This document shows, one piece after another, positions 33,180 through 42,778 of a stretch of DNA of 64,000 nucleotides. The notes under the pieces were generated by a model that was given only the letters and a program-made list of their open reading frames with translations, was not told the origin of the DNA and ran no database searches. Position 1 is the first letter of the stretch; each line of letters opens with the position of its first letter. The translations under genes were made by a program, and so were the position numbers. The stretch comes from CAUPWF01 sp036656795 (GTDB taxonomy: Bacteria; Bacillota; Clostridia; Lachnospirales; Lachnospiraceae): positions 15,928-79,927 of the forward strand of contig JAVXHR010000009.1 in NCBI GenBank assembly GCA_036656795.1, given 5' to 3'.

Positions 33180-34856
33180 ATGCAATTAACAGGAGCAGAA
33201 ATTGTAATAGAATGTTTAAAAGAACAGGGTGTTGATACAGTGTTTGGTTATCCGGGTGGAGCAATCTTGAATGTATATGATGCCCTATACAAGCATCAAT
33301 CGGAGATTACCCATATTCTTACATCTCATGAACAAGGAGCAGCGCATGCTGCAGATGGGTATGCAAGGGCAACAGGGAAGGTAGGAGTATGTTTTGCAAC
33401 TAGTGGTCCAGGAGCTACGAATCTAGTGACTGGAATTGCAACAGCGTATATGGATTCTATTCCAATAGTAGCGATTACTTGTAATGTGGGAGTTTCCCTA
33501 TTAGGAAAAGATAGTTTTCAAGAAATTGATATTGCCGGAATTACGATGCCTATTACAAAACATAATTATATTGTAAAACAGGTGGAACAGCTTGCAGATA
33601 CAATTAGAAAAGCGTTTTTAATTGCAAAAAAAGGACGTCCAGGTCCTGTTTTAATTGATATTCCCAAAGATGTAACGGCAAATATGGCAGATTATATCAA
33701 AGAAGTACCTAAAGAGGTGCGACCAATTTCCGATTCTATAGTGGAGGAAGATCTGATTACAGCAATTCATATGATTCATAAAGCAAAAAGACCATATATA
33801 TTTGTTGGTGGTGGTGCGGTACTCGCAGATGCCAGCAAAGAATTAGATATATTTGTACATAAAGTACAGGCGCCGGTTGCAGATTCACTAATGGGAAAAG
33901 GGGCTTTTTCAGGAGTTAACAAACTTTATTCAGGAATGTTAGGCATGCATGGAACAAAAGCATCAAATCTTGGAGTAAGCCAATGTGACTTATTAATTGT
34001 AGTTGGAGCTAGATTCAGTGATCGTGTGACTGGGAATGCAAACAAGTTTGCTTCCCATGCAAAAATTCTACAAATTGATGTGGATCCTGCGGAAATTGAC
34101 AAAAATATATTGACACATGCAAGTATTACCGGTGATATAAAAGAGGTACTAAAACAATTAAATGAAAAAATAGAATGTGAAGAACATTCTGAATGGATAA
34201 AAAAAATTGATGATTACAAAGTACAATATCCTTTATCCTATCATAAAGATGTATTGTCTGGTCCTTTTGTGGTAGAAGATATTTTTCGTCAGACAAATGG
34301 AGATGCTGTGATTACAACGGAAGTGGGACAGAATCAGATGTGGGCGGCCCAATTTTATAAATATAGTAAGCCAAGAACTTTTTTAACTTCAGGAGGGCTT
34401 GGAACCATGGGATATGGCTTGGGAGCAGCGTTAGGTGCAAAGATGGGTGTCCCGGAAAAAACGGTAGTTAATATTGCAGGAGATGGGTGCTTTCGTATGA
34501 ATATGAATGAAATTGCAACGGCAGTACGTCATCAGATTCCCATTATTCAAGTAGTGCTTAATAATCATGTACTTGGAATGGTGCGTCAATGGCAGTCATT
34601 GTTCTATGAGAAACGATATTCGGCTACGGTATTAGATGATGCAGTGGATTTTGTAAAGTTAGCAGAAGCAATGGGAGCAGTTGGAATACGGGCAACTACA
34701 CGACAAGAATTCCAAGATGCATTTGCAAGGGCATTGCAATTGACACAACCGGTTGTGATAGATTGCCAGATTGATAGCGATGAGAAGGTATGGCCAATGG
34801 TTGCACCGGGAGCATCTATCAGTGAAGCATTTAATGAAGAAGATATAGAAAATTAA
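33180..34856 (+). CDS. ilvB: Acetolactate synthase large subunit
   Basis: This 558-residue thiamine-diphosphate enzyme condenses pyruvate in branched-chain amino acid synthesis. Seen are the catalytic Glu in SHEQGAAHAADGYAR, GVCFATSGPGATN and the ThDP/Mg motif GDGCFRMNMNEIATA...NN. ATG 33180 is spaced from AAAGGAGTG; GTG 33171 lies within that site. No small regulatory subunit (ilvN/ilvH) is adjacent, so valine feedback control would need a gene elsewhere. Confidence 0.95.
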   Translation: MQLTGAEIVIECLKEQGVDTVFGYPGGAILNVYDALYKHQSEITHILTSHEQGAAHAADGYARATGKVGVCFATSGPGATNLVTGIATAYMDSIPIVAITCNVGVSLLGKDSFQEIDIAGITMPITKHNYIVKQVEQLADTIRKAFLIAKKGRPGPVLIDIPKDVTANMADYIKEVPKEVRPISDSIVEEDLITAIHMIHKAKRPYIFVGGGAVLADASKELDIFVHKVQAPVADSLMGKGAFSGVNKLYSGMLGMHGTKASNLGVSQCDLLIVVGARFSDRVTGNANKFASHAKILQIDVDPAEIDKNILTHASITGDIKEVLKQLNEKIECEEHSEWIKKIDDYKVQYPLSYHKDVLSGPFVVEDIFRQTNGDAVITTEVGQNQMWAAQFYKYSKPRTFLTSGGLGTMGYGLGAALGAKMGVPEKTVVNIAGDGCFRMNMNEIATAVRHQIPIIQVVLNNHVLGMVRQWQSLFYEKRYSATVLDDAVDFVKLAEAMGAVGIRATTRQEFQDAFARALQLTQPVVIDCQIDSDEKVWPMVAPGASISEAFNEEDIEN

Positions 34857-34904
34857 TTGAAAGGCATTATAAGCAACCAGATAATAATCATAGGAGGAAT
34901 GAAG

Positions 34905-35987
34905 ATGAGCAGAGTGTATAATTTTTCGGCGGGACCGGCAGTATTACCGGAGGGTGTATTACGGGAAGCAGCTGAAGAAATGTTGGATTATAAAGGAAGT
35001 GGTATGTCTGTTATGGAGATGAGTCATCGCTCTAAAACATATGAAGAAATTATTCAAACAGCAGAAGCTGATATCAGAGAATTAATGCAGATTCCGGAAG
35101 GCTATAAGGTACTGTTCTTGCAAGGTGGAGCGTCCCAACAATTTGCCATGATTCCGATGAATTTAATGCAGCATAAAGTTGCTGATTACATTATTACCGG
35201 ACAGTGGGCAAAAAAGGCATATCAAGAAGCCAGTAAGTATGGAACTGTACATGCTATAGCATCATCAGAAGACAAGACATTCTCTTATATTCCGGATTGT
35301 TCAGATCTTGCAATCTCAGAGGATGCAGATTATGTATATATCTGTGAAAATAACACTATTTATGGTACTAAATTTAAAGAGCTACCAAATACAAAAGGAA
35401 AGACACTGGTAGCGGATGTATCGTCTTGCTTTTTATCAGAACCGATAGATGTTAGCAAATATGGGCTTATCTATGGTGGAGTTCAAAAAAATATAGGACC
35501 GGCAGGCGTGGTTATCGTCATTATTCGTGAAGATCTTATTCGTGAAGATGTGTTAGAAGGAACACCAACTATGCTAACCTATAAAACCCATGCAGATGCA
35601 AAATCTTTATATAATACACCACCGGCTTATGGAATATATATCTGTGGAAAAGTATTTAAATGGTTAAAGGAGCAGGGTGGTTTGGAGAAGATGCAGGCAT
35701 ATAATCAAGAAAAAGCACAGTTATTATATGAGTTTCTGGATTCAAGTAAGATATTTCATGGTACCGTTGAAAAAAAAGACCGTTCTCTTATGAATGTCCC
35801 GTTTGTTACAGGGAATAAAGAATTGGATGCAAAATTCATTCAAGAGGCAAAAAGTGAGGGATTTGAAAATCTAAAGGGACATCGCAGTGTAGGTGGAATG
35901 CGTGCCAGTATCTACAATGCAATGCCAATAAAAGGAGTGGAAGCATTAGTTGCATTTATGCGAAAATTTGAAAAGGAGAACCAATAA
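34905..35987 (+). CDS. serC: Phosphoserine aminotransferase
   Basis: This 360-residue PLP enzyme makes 3-phosphoserine from 3-phosphohydroxypyruvate. It opens VYNFSAGPAVLPEGVL, has FLQGGASQQFAMIPMN, the PLP lysine in YGGVQKNIGPAG and the GHRSVGGMRASIYNAM end. ATG 34905 follows AGGAGG; the TTG at 34857 would only add a leader. It is transcribed with serA 2 bases downstream. Confidence 0.96.
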   Translation: MSRVYNFSAGPAVLPEGVLREAAEEMLDYKGSGMSVMEMSHRSKTYEEIIQTAEADIRELMQIPEGYKVLFLQGGASQQFAMIPMNLMQHKVADYIITGQWAKKAYQEASKYGTVHAIASSEDKTFSYIPDCSDLAISEDADYVYICENNTIYGTKFKELPNTKGKTLVADVSSCFLSEPIDVSKYGLIYGGVQKNIGPAGVVIVIIREDLIREDVLEGTPTMLTYKTHADAKSLYNTPPAYGIYICGKVFKWLKEQGGLEKMQAYNQEKAQLLYEFLDSSKIFHGTVEKKDRSLMNVPFVTGNKELDAKFIQEAKSEGFENLKGHRSVGGMRASIYNAMPIKGVEALVAFMRKFEKENQ

Positions 35988-35989
35988 CT

Positions 35990-37153
35990 ATGTATAAATA
36001 TCATTGTTTAAATCCAATTGCAGAAGTTGGATTAGAAAAATTCACAGAAGCATATAGTCCCACTAATTGCAAAGAAGAGGCAGATGCGATTCTTGTAAGA
36101 AGTGCAGTAATGCATGATATGGAGTTTGGTCAGGAACTAAAAGTGATTGCAAGAGCAGGAGCAGGGGTAAATAATATTCCATTGGAAGTATGTGCAAATA
36201 AAGGGATTGTTGTATTTAATACTCCCGGTGCCAATGCAAATGGGGTTAAGGAATTAGTTATTGCGGGTATGTTATTAGCCTCACGTGATATTATAGGTGG
36301 AATCAACTGGGTTCAGGAATATGAGGAAGATGGCGATATTGCAAAACTTGCAGAAAAACAGAAAAAATTATATGCGGGAAGTGAACTGGAAGGAAAAAAA
36401 TTAGGTGTTATTGGCTTGGGAGCGATCGGAATTCTGGTTGCAAATGCTGCAATACACCTTGGAATGGAGGTCTACGGGTATGATCCATATGTATCTGTAG
36501 ATGGTGCATGGAGATTATCAAGAAGTATTCATCATGCCAAAACAGTAGATGAATTATATCGTGATTGTGACTATATTACGATTCATGTGCCTGCAAAAGA
36601 GGAAACAAAGGGTATGATTGATAAGGATGCCATTAGTTTAATGAAAAAAGATGCCGTAGTTCTTAATTTTGCACGAGATATTTTGGTAAGTGAAGAAGAT
36701 ATGGTAGATGCGTTGGTGGCAGGAACAATTAAAAGATATGTAACAGATTTTCCAAATCCAATTATTGCAGGTGTAAAAGGAGCAATTGTTATTCCACATC
36801 TGGGTGCTTCTACTGAAGAATCAGAAGATAATTGTGCAAAGATGGCCGTTCGCGAAGTGACTGATTTTCTGGAGAATGGAAATATTCATAATTCAGTTAA
36901 TTATCCAAACTGTGATATGGGAATTCGTGAGAGAGGAACCAGAATTACAATATTACATCGAAATGTTCCGAATATGATTGGACAATTTTCTATGGTGTTA
37001 GCCAAGGAAGGTATGAATATTGCAGATATGACCAATAAAAGTAAAGGAAATTATGCATATACAATGATTGATATTGATACAGAGCTTTCTTCAAATGTTA
37101 CGGAAGAATTAAAAAAAGTTAAAGAAGTCTTAAAGGTTAGGGTTATTGCATAA
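35990..37153 (+). CDS. serA: D-3-phosphoglycerate dehydrogenase with ACT domain
   Basis: This 387-residue protein catalyses the first step of serine synthesis. It shows the NAD-binding GVIGLGAIGILVANAA, the ARAGAGVNNIPL segment and a catalytic His in VIPHLGASTEESEDNC. A C-terminal ACT regulatory domain (TILHRNVPNMIGQFSMVLAKEGMNI) probably gives serine feedback. It is the short form lacking the large intervening domain. Its stop forms the left arm of the hairpin over the next gene's ribosome site. Confidence 0.94.
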   Translation: MYKYHCLNPIAEVGLEKFTEAYSPTNCKEEADAILVRSAVMHDMEFGQELKVIARAGAGVNNIPLEVCANKGIVVFNTPGANANGVKELVIAGMLLASRDIIGGINWVQEYEEDGDIAKLAEKQKKLYAGSELEGKKLGVIGLGAIGILVANAAIHLGMEVYGYDPYVSVDGAWRLSRSIHHAKTVDELYRDCDYITIHVPAKEETKGMIDKDAISLMKKDAVVLNFARDILVSEEDMVDALVAGTIKRYVTDFPNPIIAGVKGAIVIPHLGASTEESEDNCAKMAVREVTDFLENGNIHNSVNYPNCDMGIRERGTRITILHRNVPNMIGQFSMVLAKEGMNIADMTNKSKGNYAYTMIDIDTELSSNVTEELKKVKEVLKVRVIA

Positions 37154-37219
37154 CACTCTATAATAATGTACAATGTACATATAACTATTAATAAGGATGT
37201 TGTACATAGAGGAGTGTTA
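37151..37219 (+). promoter_or_regulatory. Long imperfect hairpin masking the deacetylase ribosome site
   Basis: TAACACTC (37151-37158, starting at the serA stop) pairs with GAGTGTTA (37212-37219). Inside it ATGTACAA (37166-37173) pairs with TTGTACAT (37200-37207). The right arm covers the AGAGGAGTG ribosome site of the deacetylase. In read-through mRNA from serA this would block initiation; a transcript starting inside the element would not fold. The TGTACA palindromes could alternatively be a protein operator. Confidence 0.5.
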
Positions 37220-37222
37220 CAT

Positions 37223-38641
37223 ATGAAAAAACAAGGAGGACACAAAAGCGGATTCAAGAGACTATTAAGTTGCTTGGTAGTGAGTGTGATTGCTGTTTTG
37301 CTTTTTAGCACCGCAGCAGTAGCGGGTCAGGATAAACTGGCAATGATATCATTGGAAATCCAATCAGTTTCTATGATTCAAGGGGAAGAAATTCCAGCAG
37401 TTAAAGCCGTAGTCAAGTGTGAGGGAGAAACAGACGAGGTTATTGACAGCACCAATAAGTATACTGTTCAGAATTTACTGGACGATTTAAATAAAGGCAC
37501 TGGATATACTATTAGTTGTAGTGCGGATGGAGTATCTGAAGGTGAATTTCCGGCTACTATTAAGTTAGATGGAAGCTTGGAAGAATCCATTTTAAATGAG
37601 TGGGCAGGAAAAGTTCAGATAGATGTAAAAAACGGAAGTCTTACTGTACAAAACAAATATGGCACCTGGGATGGCGACACGAAGTTTAAGCGCTTGGATG
37701 GTTCGCAGGTAGTCGGTGATTTTATTGTTTCCAAAGGAAATACATATTATTTTAATGCTGATGGGATTAAAGGAACCGCTTGGCAGGATATCAATAATTA
37801 TAAATATTATTTTGATAAAGCCGGTGTGATGCAGACAGGATGGCTTGATTTTGAAAAGAATAAATATTATCTATCTGATACAGGTGTAATGACCATAGGG
37901 TGGTTGACATTAGACGATGTCAAATACTATTTTGATCGTGAAGGAAAGATGGTGACAGGAGAACAAAAGATTGGTTCCAGTAAATGTGTCTTTTCTAAAG
38001 AGGGAAAATTAGAGTCACAGACGAGTTCTATTGATCCAACAAAGCCAATGATTGCGCTTACATTTGACGATGGACCGGGACCACGAACCAATGAGATATT
38101 GGCAACATTAGAACAGTACCAGGCACATGCAACATTCTTTATGTTAGGCTCTAAAATCTCGAATTATCCTGATGTTATTAAAAAGATGGATAGTATTGGG
38201 TGTGAATTAGGAAATCATTCCAGAACACATACTAGTTTAACAAAGCTTGGAACGGCAGGAATTCAAGAAGAGATAGGTGGAACCAATTCTGAAATAAATG
38301 CAATTATAGGAAAAGGCGCAACTGTAATGCGACCACCATACGGAGCAATCAATGATACAGTTAAAGCAAGTGTTGGAATGCCAATGATAATGTGGTCAAT
38401 TGATACATTGGATTGGAAAACTAGAAATGTAGACAGTACCATTAATTCGGTGATGAATACAGCAAAAGATGGAGATATTGTGTTGATGCATGATATTCAT
38501 ACACAGTCGGTAGATGCAGCGATTGCAGTGATACCTAAATTAATTGATGCGGGTTATCAACTTGTGACAGTAACAGAATTGGCAGAAGCTAGAGGAACCA
38601 CTCTTGAAAACGGAGGAAAGTATTCTGAGTTTCGTCCATAA
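37223..38641 (+). CDS. Secreted polysaccharide deacetylase with cell-wall-binding repeats
   Basis: This 472-residue exported protein has a signal peptide (residues about 1-35, ending AAVAG) and a small N-terminal domain. Four or so choline-binding-like repeats follow (YYFNADGIKGTAWQ, YYFDKAGVMQTGW, YYLSDTGVMTIGW, YYFDREGKMVTG), then a C-terminal NodB deacetylase. Catalytic motifs are TFDDGPG, HSRTH, RPPYGA, DTLDWKTR and LMHDIH. It probably removes N-acetyl groups from peptidoglycan or a surface glycan. ATG 37223 follows AGAGGAGTG; ATG 37166 lies in the leader hairpin. Confidence 0.9.
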   Translation: MKKQGGHKSGFKRLLSCLVVSVIAVLLFSTAAVAGQDKLAMISLEIQSVSMIQGEEIPAVKAVVKCEGETDEVIDSTNKYTVQNLLDDLNKGTGYTISCSADGVSEGEFPATIKLDGSLEESILNEWAGKVQIDVKNGSLTVQNKYGTWDGDTKFKRLDGSQVVGDFIVSKGNTYYFNADGIKGTAWQDINNYKYYFDKAGVMQTGWLDFEKNKYYLSDTGVMTIGWLTLDDVKYYFDREGKMVTGEQKIGSSKCVFSKEGKLESQTSSIDPTKPMIALTFDDGPGPRTNEILATLEQYQAHATFFMLGSKISNYPDVIKKMDSIGCELGNHSRTHTSLTKLGTAGIQEEIGGTNSEINAIIGKGATVMRPPYGAINDTVKASVGMPMIMWSIDTLDWKTRNVDSTINSVMNTAKDGDIVLMHDIHTQSVDAAIAVIPKLIDAGYQLVTVTELAEARGTTLENGGKYSEFRP

Positions 38642-38654
38642 AAAGTGATGTGAT

Positions 38655-38691
38655 AACTCTCGTTCTCTAAGTGAAATTAGGGACGAGAGTT
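38655..38691 (+). terminator. Terminator-like hairpin after deacetylase gene
   Basis: AACTCTCGT (38655-38663) pairs with ACGAGAGTT (38683-38691), followed by CTTTGATTTT. The T run is interrupted, so termination may be partial. Confidence 0.65.
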
Positions 38692-38735
38692 CTTTGATTT
38701 TAGATAAACATAATAGGAAAGTTAGGTGAAAAAGA

Positions 38736-39569
38736 ATGTCTATGCAGCAGACCATGAAACATAAATTAGTAAGTCGAGAATCACATCCAGAGGATACGGT
38801 AGTTCATATCTCCGAAGTTGCGGTGGGAGGGAATCATCTGGCAATGATTGCGGGTCCTTGTTCTGTAGAGTCTATGGAGCAGATGTTGAGTATTGGCCGT
38901 ATGGCAAAGGAGGCGGGGGCAAACTTATTGCGTGGTGGAGCATTTAAACCAAGGACAAGTCCTTATGAATTCCAAGGGCTTGGTCGGGAAGGATTAGATA
39001 TTTTGTGCTGTGTAAGAGAAGAAATAGGGCTACCAATTGTCTCGGAATTAACCTCCATAGAATACTTGGAGGAATTTGATGAAAAGATAGATGTTATCCA
39101 GATTGGTACCCGAAATATGCAGAATTTTGAGCTATTAAAACACTTAGGACAGACGAAACGTCCAATTATGCTGAAACGAGGTCTGAATGCTACCTATGAG
39201 GAATGGCTGATGTCAGCGGAGTATATTATGACTGCCGGAAATAAACAAGTCATTTTGTGCGAGCGTGGAATTCGAACATTTGAAACTTATACAAGAAACA
39301 CATTGGATATACAGGCAGTACCGGTTATGAAGCAATTGACACATCTTCCTATTATTGTGGATCCAAGTCATGCAGGTGGTCATTGGTGGATGGTAGAATC
39401 TATGGCAAAAGCAGGGATTGCAGCGGGAGCAGATGGTCTTATGATAGAAGTGCATGATACACCTGATATAGCATTCTCGGACGGAGCCCAATCTTTGATT
39501 CCTGATCATTATAGTACTTTGGTAAAGGAAGTAAAACAGATTGCATCGCTTGTGGGAAAGATGATGTAA
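38736..39569 (+). CDS. aroF: 3-deoxy-7-phosphoheptulonate (DAHP) synthase
   Basis: This 277-residue enzyme condenses phosphoenolpyruvate and erythrose-4-phosphate to begin the shikimate pathway. Family marks (short type I-beta/KDO8P-like) are MIAGPCSVES, GANLLRGGAFKPRTSPYEFQGLG, ILCERGIRTFE and VDPSHAGG. There is no N-terminal chorismate mutase or ferredoxin-like regulatory domain of full size. It leads aroF-aroB-aroE. Confidence 0.93.
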   Translation: MSMQQTMKHKLVSRESHPEDTVVHISEVAVGGNHLAMIAGPCSVESMEQMLSIGRMAKEAGANLLRGGAFKPRTSPYEFQGLGREGLDILCCVREEIGLPIVSELTSIEYLEEFDEKIDVIQIGTRNMQNFELLKHLGQTKRPIMLKRGLNATYEEWLMSAEYIMTAGNKQVILCERGIRTFETYTRNTLDIQAVPVMKQLTHLPIIVDPSHAGGHWWMVESMAKAGIAAGADGLMIEVHDTPDIAFSDGAQSLIPDHYSTLVKEVKQIASLVGKMM

Positions 39570-39590
39570 TCATTTGGAAAGGAGAATGTT

Positions 39591-40649
39591 GTGGAATTAT
39601 TGGTAAAGCTGAAGAATTTAAAGCATTCCATTATCATTGAAAATGACTTATTAAGCCAGTTGAATTTTTATATCTCATCTGTTTTTTCGGGAACTCAAAT
39701 AGCACTTGTTACAGATGAAAATGTAGATAAAATCTATGGGACACATGTGTTTGAACAACTATCAAAAGAATATGTTTGCCACCGAATCTGTGTTCCGGCA
39801 GGAGAAACATCAAAAAACATATATACACTATTGTCTCTATATCAGGAGTTTGCAAAGGCACAATTATGTAGAACGGATTTAGTGATAGCACTTGGAGGAG
39901 GCGTGGTCGGCGATTTGGCAGGCTATGCGGCAGCTACTTATATGAGAGGACTTTCATATATTCAGATACCAACTTCATTATTAGCTCAAATTGATTCTTC
40001 TGTTGGTGGAAAGACAGGCATTGATTTACCGGAAGGAAAGAATTTAGTAGGTGCATTTTATCAACCAAAGTTAGTGCTTATTGATCCCATCGTGCTGGAT
40101 ACACTACCACGGAGATATCTACAAGATGGTATGGGAGAACTGATTAAATACGGTTGTATTAGAGATTGCGAATTGTTATTGGAATTAAAAAAACTCGGTT
40201 CCTATGAGAGTATGAAATGTAAGCTCGTAAAGATGATCTATCATTGCCTTGAGATAAAGCGTGATTTGGTAGAGCAAGACGAATATGATGTTGGGGAGAG
40301 AAAACTATTGAATTTTGGACATACACTGGCCCATGGTTTGGAACAGTATTATAAATATCAACGCTATTCTCATGGAGAAGCGGTGGCTATTGGAATGTAC
40401 CAAATTACAAGAATAACAGAAGAAAAAGGGTTAACACAAGCAGGAACTGCTATGAAGATAAAAGAACTATTACAATTGTATGGGTTACCATATGAAAGTG
40501 GAATTTTGATTTCTCAGATGCTAGAAACCATTTCTTTAGATAAAAAAAAAGCAGATGGTTTTCTAAATCTTGTAATATTAAAAGAACTGGGAGAGAGCTA
40601 TCTTTATCCAACAACAATTGAATTTTTTGATAAAGAGGAGCGAATATAG
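39591..40649 (+). CDS. aroB: 3-dehydroquinate synthase
   Basis: This 352-residue NAD/Zn enzyme is the second in the shikimate pathway. Recognised motifs are ALGGGVVGDLAGYAAATYMRGL, IPTSLLAQIDSSVGGKTGID, the zinc-ligand FGHTLAHGLE and SHGEAVAIGM. The start is GTG 39591 behind AAAGGAG. The stop is immediately followed by aroE. Confidence 0.95.
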   Translation: MELLVKLKNLKHSIIIENDLLSQLNFYISSVFSGTQIALVTDENVDKIYGTHVFEQLSKEYVCHRICVPAGETSKNIYTLLSLYQEFAKAQLCRTDLVIALGGGVVGDLAGYAAATYMRGLSYIQIPTSLLAQIDSSVGGKTGIDLPEGKNLVGAFYQPKLVLIDPIVLDTLPRRYLQDGMGELIKYGCIRDCELLLELKKLGSYESMKCKLVKMIYHCLEIKRDLVEQDEYDVGERKLLNFGHTLAHGLEQYYKYQRYSHGEAVAIGMYQITRITEEKGLTQAGTAMKIKELLQLYGLPYESGILISQMLETISLDKKKADGFLNLVILKELGESYLYPTTIEFFDKEERI

Positions 40650-41483
40650 ATGGAAGAAATGAAACAATCAATGATAAAACTGGGACTTTTAGGGGAACGG
40701 CTTACACATTCTCTATCCCCAAAGATTCATGAACAGTTATTCAAACAAATGAAGATACAGGGGGAATATAAGTTATATGAGGTGAAAGAAGAGGCACTGC
40801 CTATCTTGCTGGATAACTTAAAAAAAGAACAATTGCTGGGACTCAATGTGACAGTTCCCTATAAAGAAAAAATCATGCAGTATCTAGATATAGTAGGAAA
40901 AGAGGCACAAGAGATTGGTGCTGTGAATACAATTTTAATTCAAGATGGACGAACTTATGGAGCAAATACAGACTATATTGGTGTTCAGCAGATGTTTATT
41001 AGAAATCACATATCTATTGAAGGAAAGAAAATTACAATTCTAGGTTCCGGCGGTGCCGCAAAAGCAGTTGTCTATGCATGCATCAAAGGTGGAGCCGAAT
41101 CTATCTGTGTGGTGGGAAGAAATACAGAGCAATTACATTTGTTTATAGAGCGATTTCCACAGATAAAAATTTGTAATTATGAATCGATACAGAGGGGACA
41201 GATTATTATCAACACCACCCCCGTTGGAATGTATCCACATGTAGGGGTGAGTGTAGTAGGAACAGAAGTATTAACAAGATTTTCAATTGCAATTGATATT
41301 GTATATCGTCCACTGGAAACAAGGTTTCTACAACTTGCAAAAGAGTCCGGTGCGACTACAATCACAGGGTTATCTATGCTTGTAGACCAGGCTATTGGTT
41401 CGGAAGAAATATGGTTGAAACGTAAGCTGGATTATCGAATGGGAGATGACATCATTGCTTTATGTCGTTCCAATAATGTGTGA
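40650..41483 (+). CDS. aroE: Shikimate dehydrogenase
   Basis: This 277-residue NADP enzyme reduces 3-dehydroshikimate. Substrate motifs LGERLTHSLSPKIHE and LNVTVPYKE are followed by GAVNTI, the dinucleotide motif GSGGAAKAVVYA and NTTPVGMYP. It abuts aroB with no gap. Its last 52 bases overlap the convergent prs gene on the other strand. Confidence 0.95.
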   Translation: MEEMKQSMIKLGLLGERLTHSLSPKIHEQLFKQMKIQGEYKLYEVKEEALPILLDNLKKEQLLGLNVTVPYKEKIMQYLDIVGKEAQEIGAVNTILIQDGRTYGANTDYIGVQQMFIRNHISIEGKKITILGSGGAAKAVVYACIKGGAESICVVGRNTEQLHLFIERFPQIKICNYESIQRGQIIINTTPVGMYPHVGVSVVGTEVLTRFSIAIDIVYRPLETRFLQLAKESGATTITGLSMLVDQAIGSEEIWLKRKLDYRMGDDIIALCRSNNV

Positions 41484-42622
41484 ATCTTTTCTGTTGGATT
41501 TAAGACAGCCCCAATGGTAACATCGTGGTTTAAAGAATCTATAATCAATGCTAGAAATTTACTCATATCAGCCACTGTAAAATATGGTTTTTCATAGGCA
41601 CAAGGAGGAAGATAGGTTAAGTTTGTGGTAACAACACGGTCTAAGTATCCTGCCGCATAGAATTCATCAAATTTTTCGAATCCCTCTGTAAATAGTCCAA
41701 AAGTAGTGCATACAAATACACGTTTTGCGCCACGTTCCTTTAATTGTTTTGCAACATCTAACATGCTTTCGCCGGAAGAAATCATATCATCTACAATGAT
41801 GATATCCTTGTTGTGAAGGTCTGTTCCAAGAAATTCATGTGCGACAATTGGATTTTTACCATTGATAATTGTAGAGTAATCACGACGTTTATAAAACATA
41901 CCCATCTCTACACTTAGAACATTGGAAAAATATACTGCACGATGCATGGCACCTTCATCAGGGCTAACTACCATCAAATGGTCTTTGTCTACAATAATAT
42001 CAGGCTGGGCGCGTAAAAGTGCTTTCATAAACTGATAAGGTGGTGTGAAGTTATCAAAGCCTTTTAGTGGAATTGCGTTTTGTACCCGAGGATCATGTGC
42101 GTCAAATGTGATAATATTAGAAACACCCATTGCAATTAATTCTTCTAATGCCATGGCACAGTCGAGAGATTCACGTTTGGTACGTTTGTGTTGACGACTT
42201 TCGTATAAAAAAGGCATTACAACATTAATTCTATGGGCTTTCCCAGTAGAAGCAGAGATAATACGCTTTAAATCTTGGTAGTGGTCGTCTGGGGACATAT
42301 GATTTACAATTCCATTTACTTTATAAGTGAGATTATAGTTGCATACATCGGTCATAATAAATAAGTCTTTGCCACGTATGGTTTCGTGTAGCATTCCTTT
42401 GGCTTCACCGGTGCCAAAACGGGGACAAGAACTTTGGATAAGATAGCTGTTCTTTTGAGATCCATTAGGGAGAACCGAGTTTGGGTGATTCATAAATGAC
42501 TCTTGACGAAATCGTACAATATAGTCATTTACCTTGTCACCAAGTTCCTTGCAACTATCTAAAGCAGCAATCTTTAGTGGTGCTGCGGGTAAAATTTTTT
42601 CTAATAAAGTTATATCTGTCAT
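41432..42622 (-). CDS. prs: Ribose-phosphate pyrophosphokinase (long variant)
   Basis: This 396-residue PRPP synthetase is about 80 residues longer than the usual 310-320. Retained features are the ATP/catalytic flexible-loop region MPFLYESRQHKRTKRES, TFDAHDPRVQNAI, VVSPDEGAMHRA and the PRPP loop IIVDDMISSGESM. The extra length is mainly in the first 100 residues. The start follows GGAGGTCTT on the minus strand. The 3' end overlaps aroE convergently. Confidence 0.92.
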   Translation of the reverse strand: MTDITLLEKILPAAPLKIAALDSCKELGDKVNDYIVRFRQESFMNHPNSVLPNGSQKNSYLIQSSCPRFGTGEAKGMLHETIRGKDLFIMTDVCNYNLTYKVNGIVNHMSPDDHYQDLKRIISASTGKAHRINVVMPFLYESRQHKRTKRESLDCAMALEELIAMGVSNIITFDAHDPRVQNAIPLKGFDNFTPPYQFMKALLRAQPDIIVDKDHLMVVSPDEGAMHRAVYFSNVLSVEMGMFYKRRDYSTIINGKNPIVAHEFLGTDLHNKDIIIVDDMISSGESMLDVAKQLKERGAKRVFVCTTFGLFTEGFEKFDEFYAAGYLDRVVTTNLTYLPPCAYEKPYFTVADMSKFLALIIDSLNHDVTIGAVLNPTEKIHTLLERHKAMMSSPIR

Positions 42623-42661
42623 AAGACCTCCATCTTTGAAATAGAAATAGTGTACCTTACT

Positions 42662-42690
42662 TTTATACCATTATTTTGTCTAATAGGCAA
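42662..42690 (-). promoter_or_regulatory. Promoter of prs
   Basis: On the minus strand TTGCCT (42690-42685), a 17-base spacer and TATAAA (42667-42662) lie about 40 bases upstream of the prs start codon. Confidence 0.6.
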
Positions 42691-42708
42691 GAAAGGATAG
42701 GTAAAAAA

Positions 42709-42737
42709 TTGCATTTTTAAAGGAAATTTAGTATGAT
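42709..42737 (+). promoter_or_regulatory. Promoter of the PDZ/radical SAM gene and der operon
   Basis: TTGCAT (42709-42714), a 17-base spacer and TATGAT (42732-42737) predict a start near 42744, 35 bases before the ATG. It is divergent from the prs promoter. Confidence 0.65.
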
Positions 42738-42778
42738 AGATAAGTTAAAGTAGATATCACTCAGCAGGAGTATGAAAT

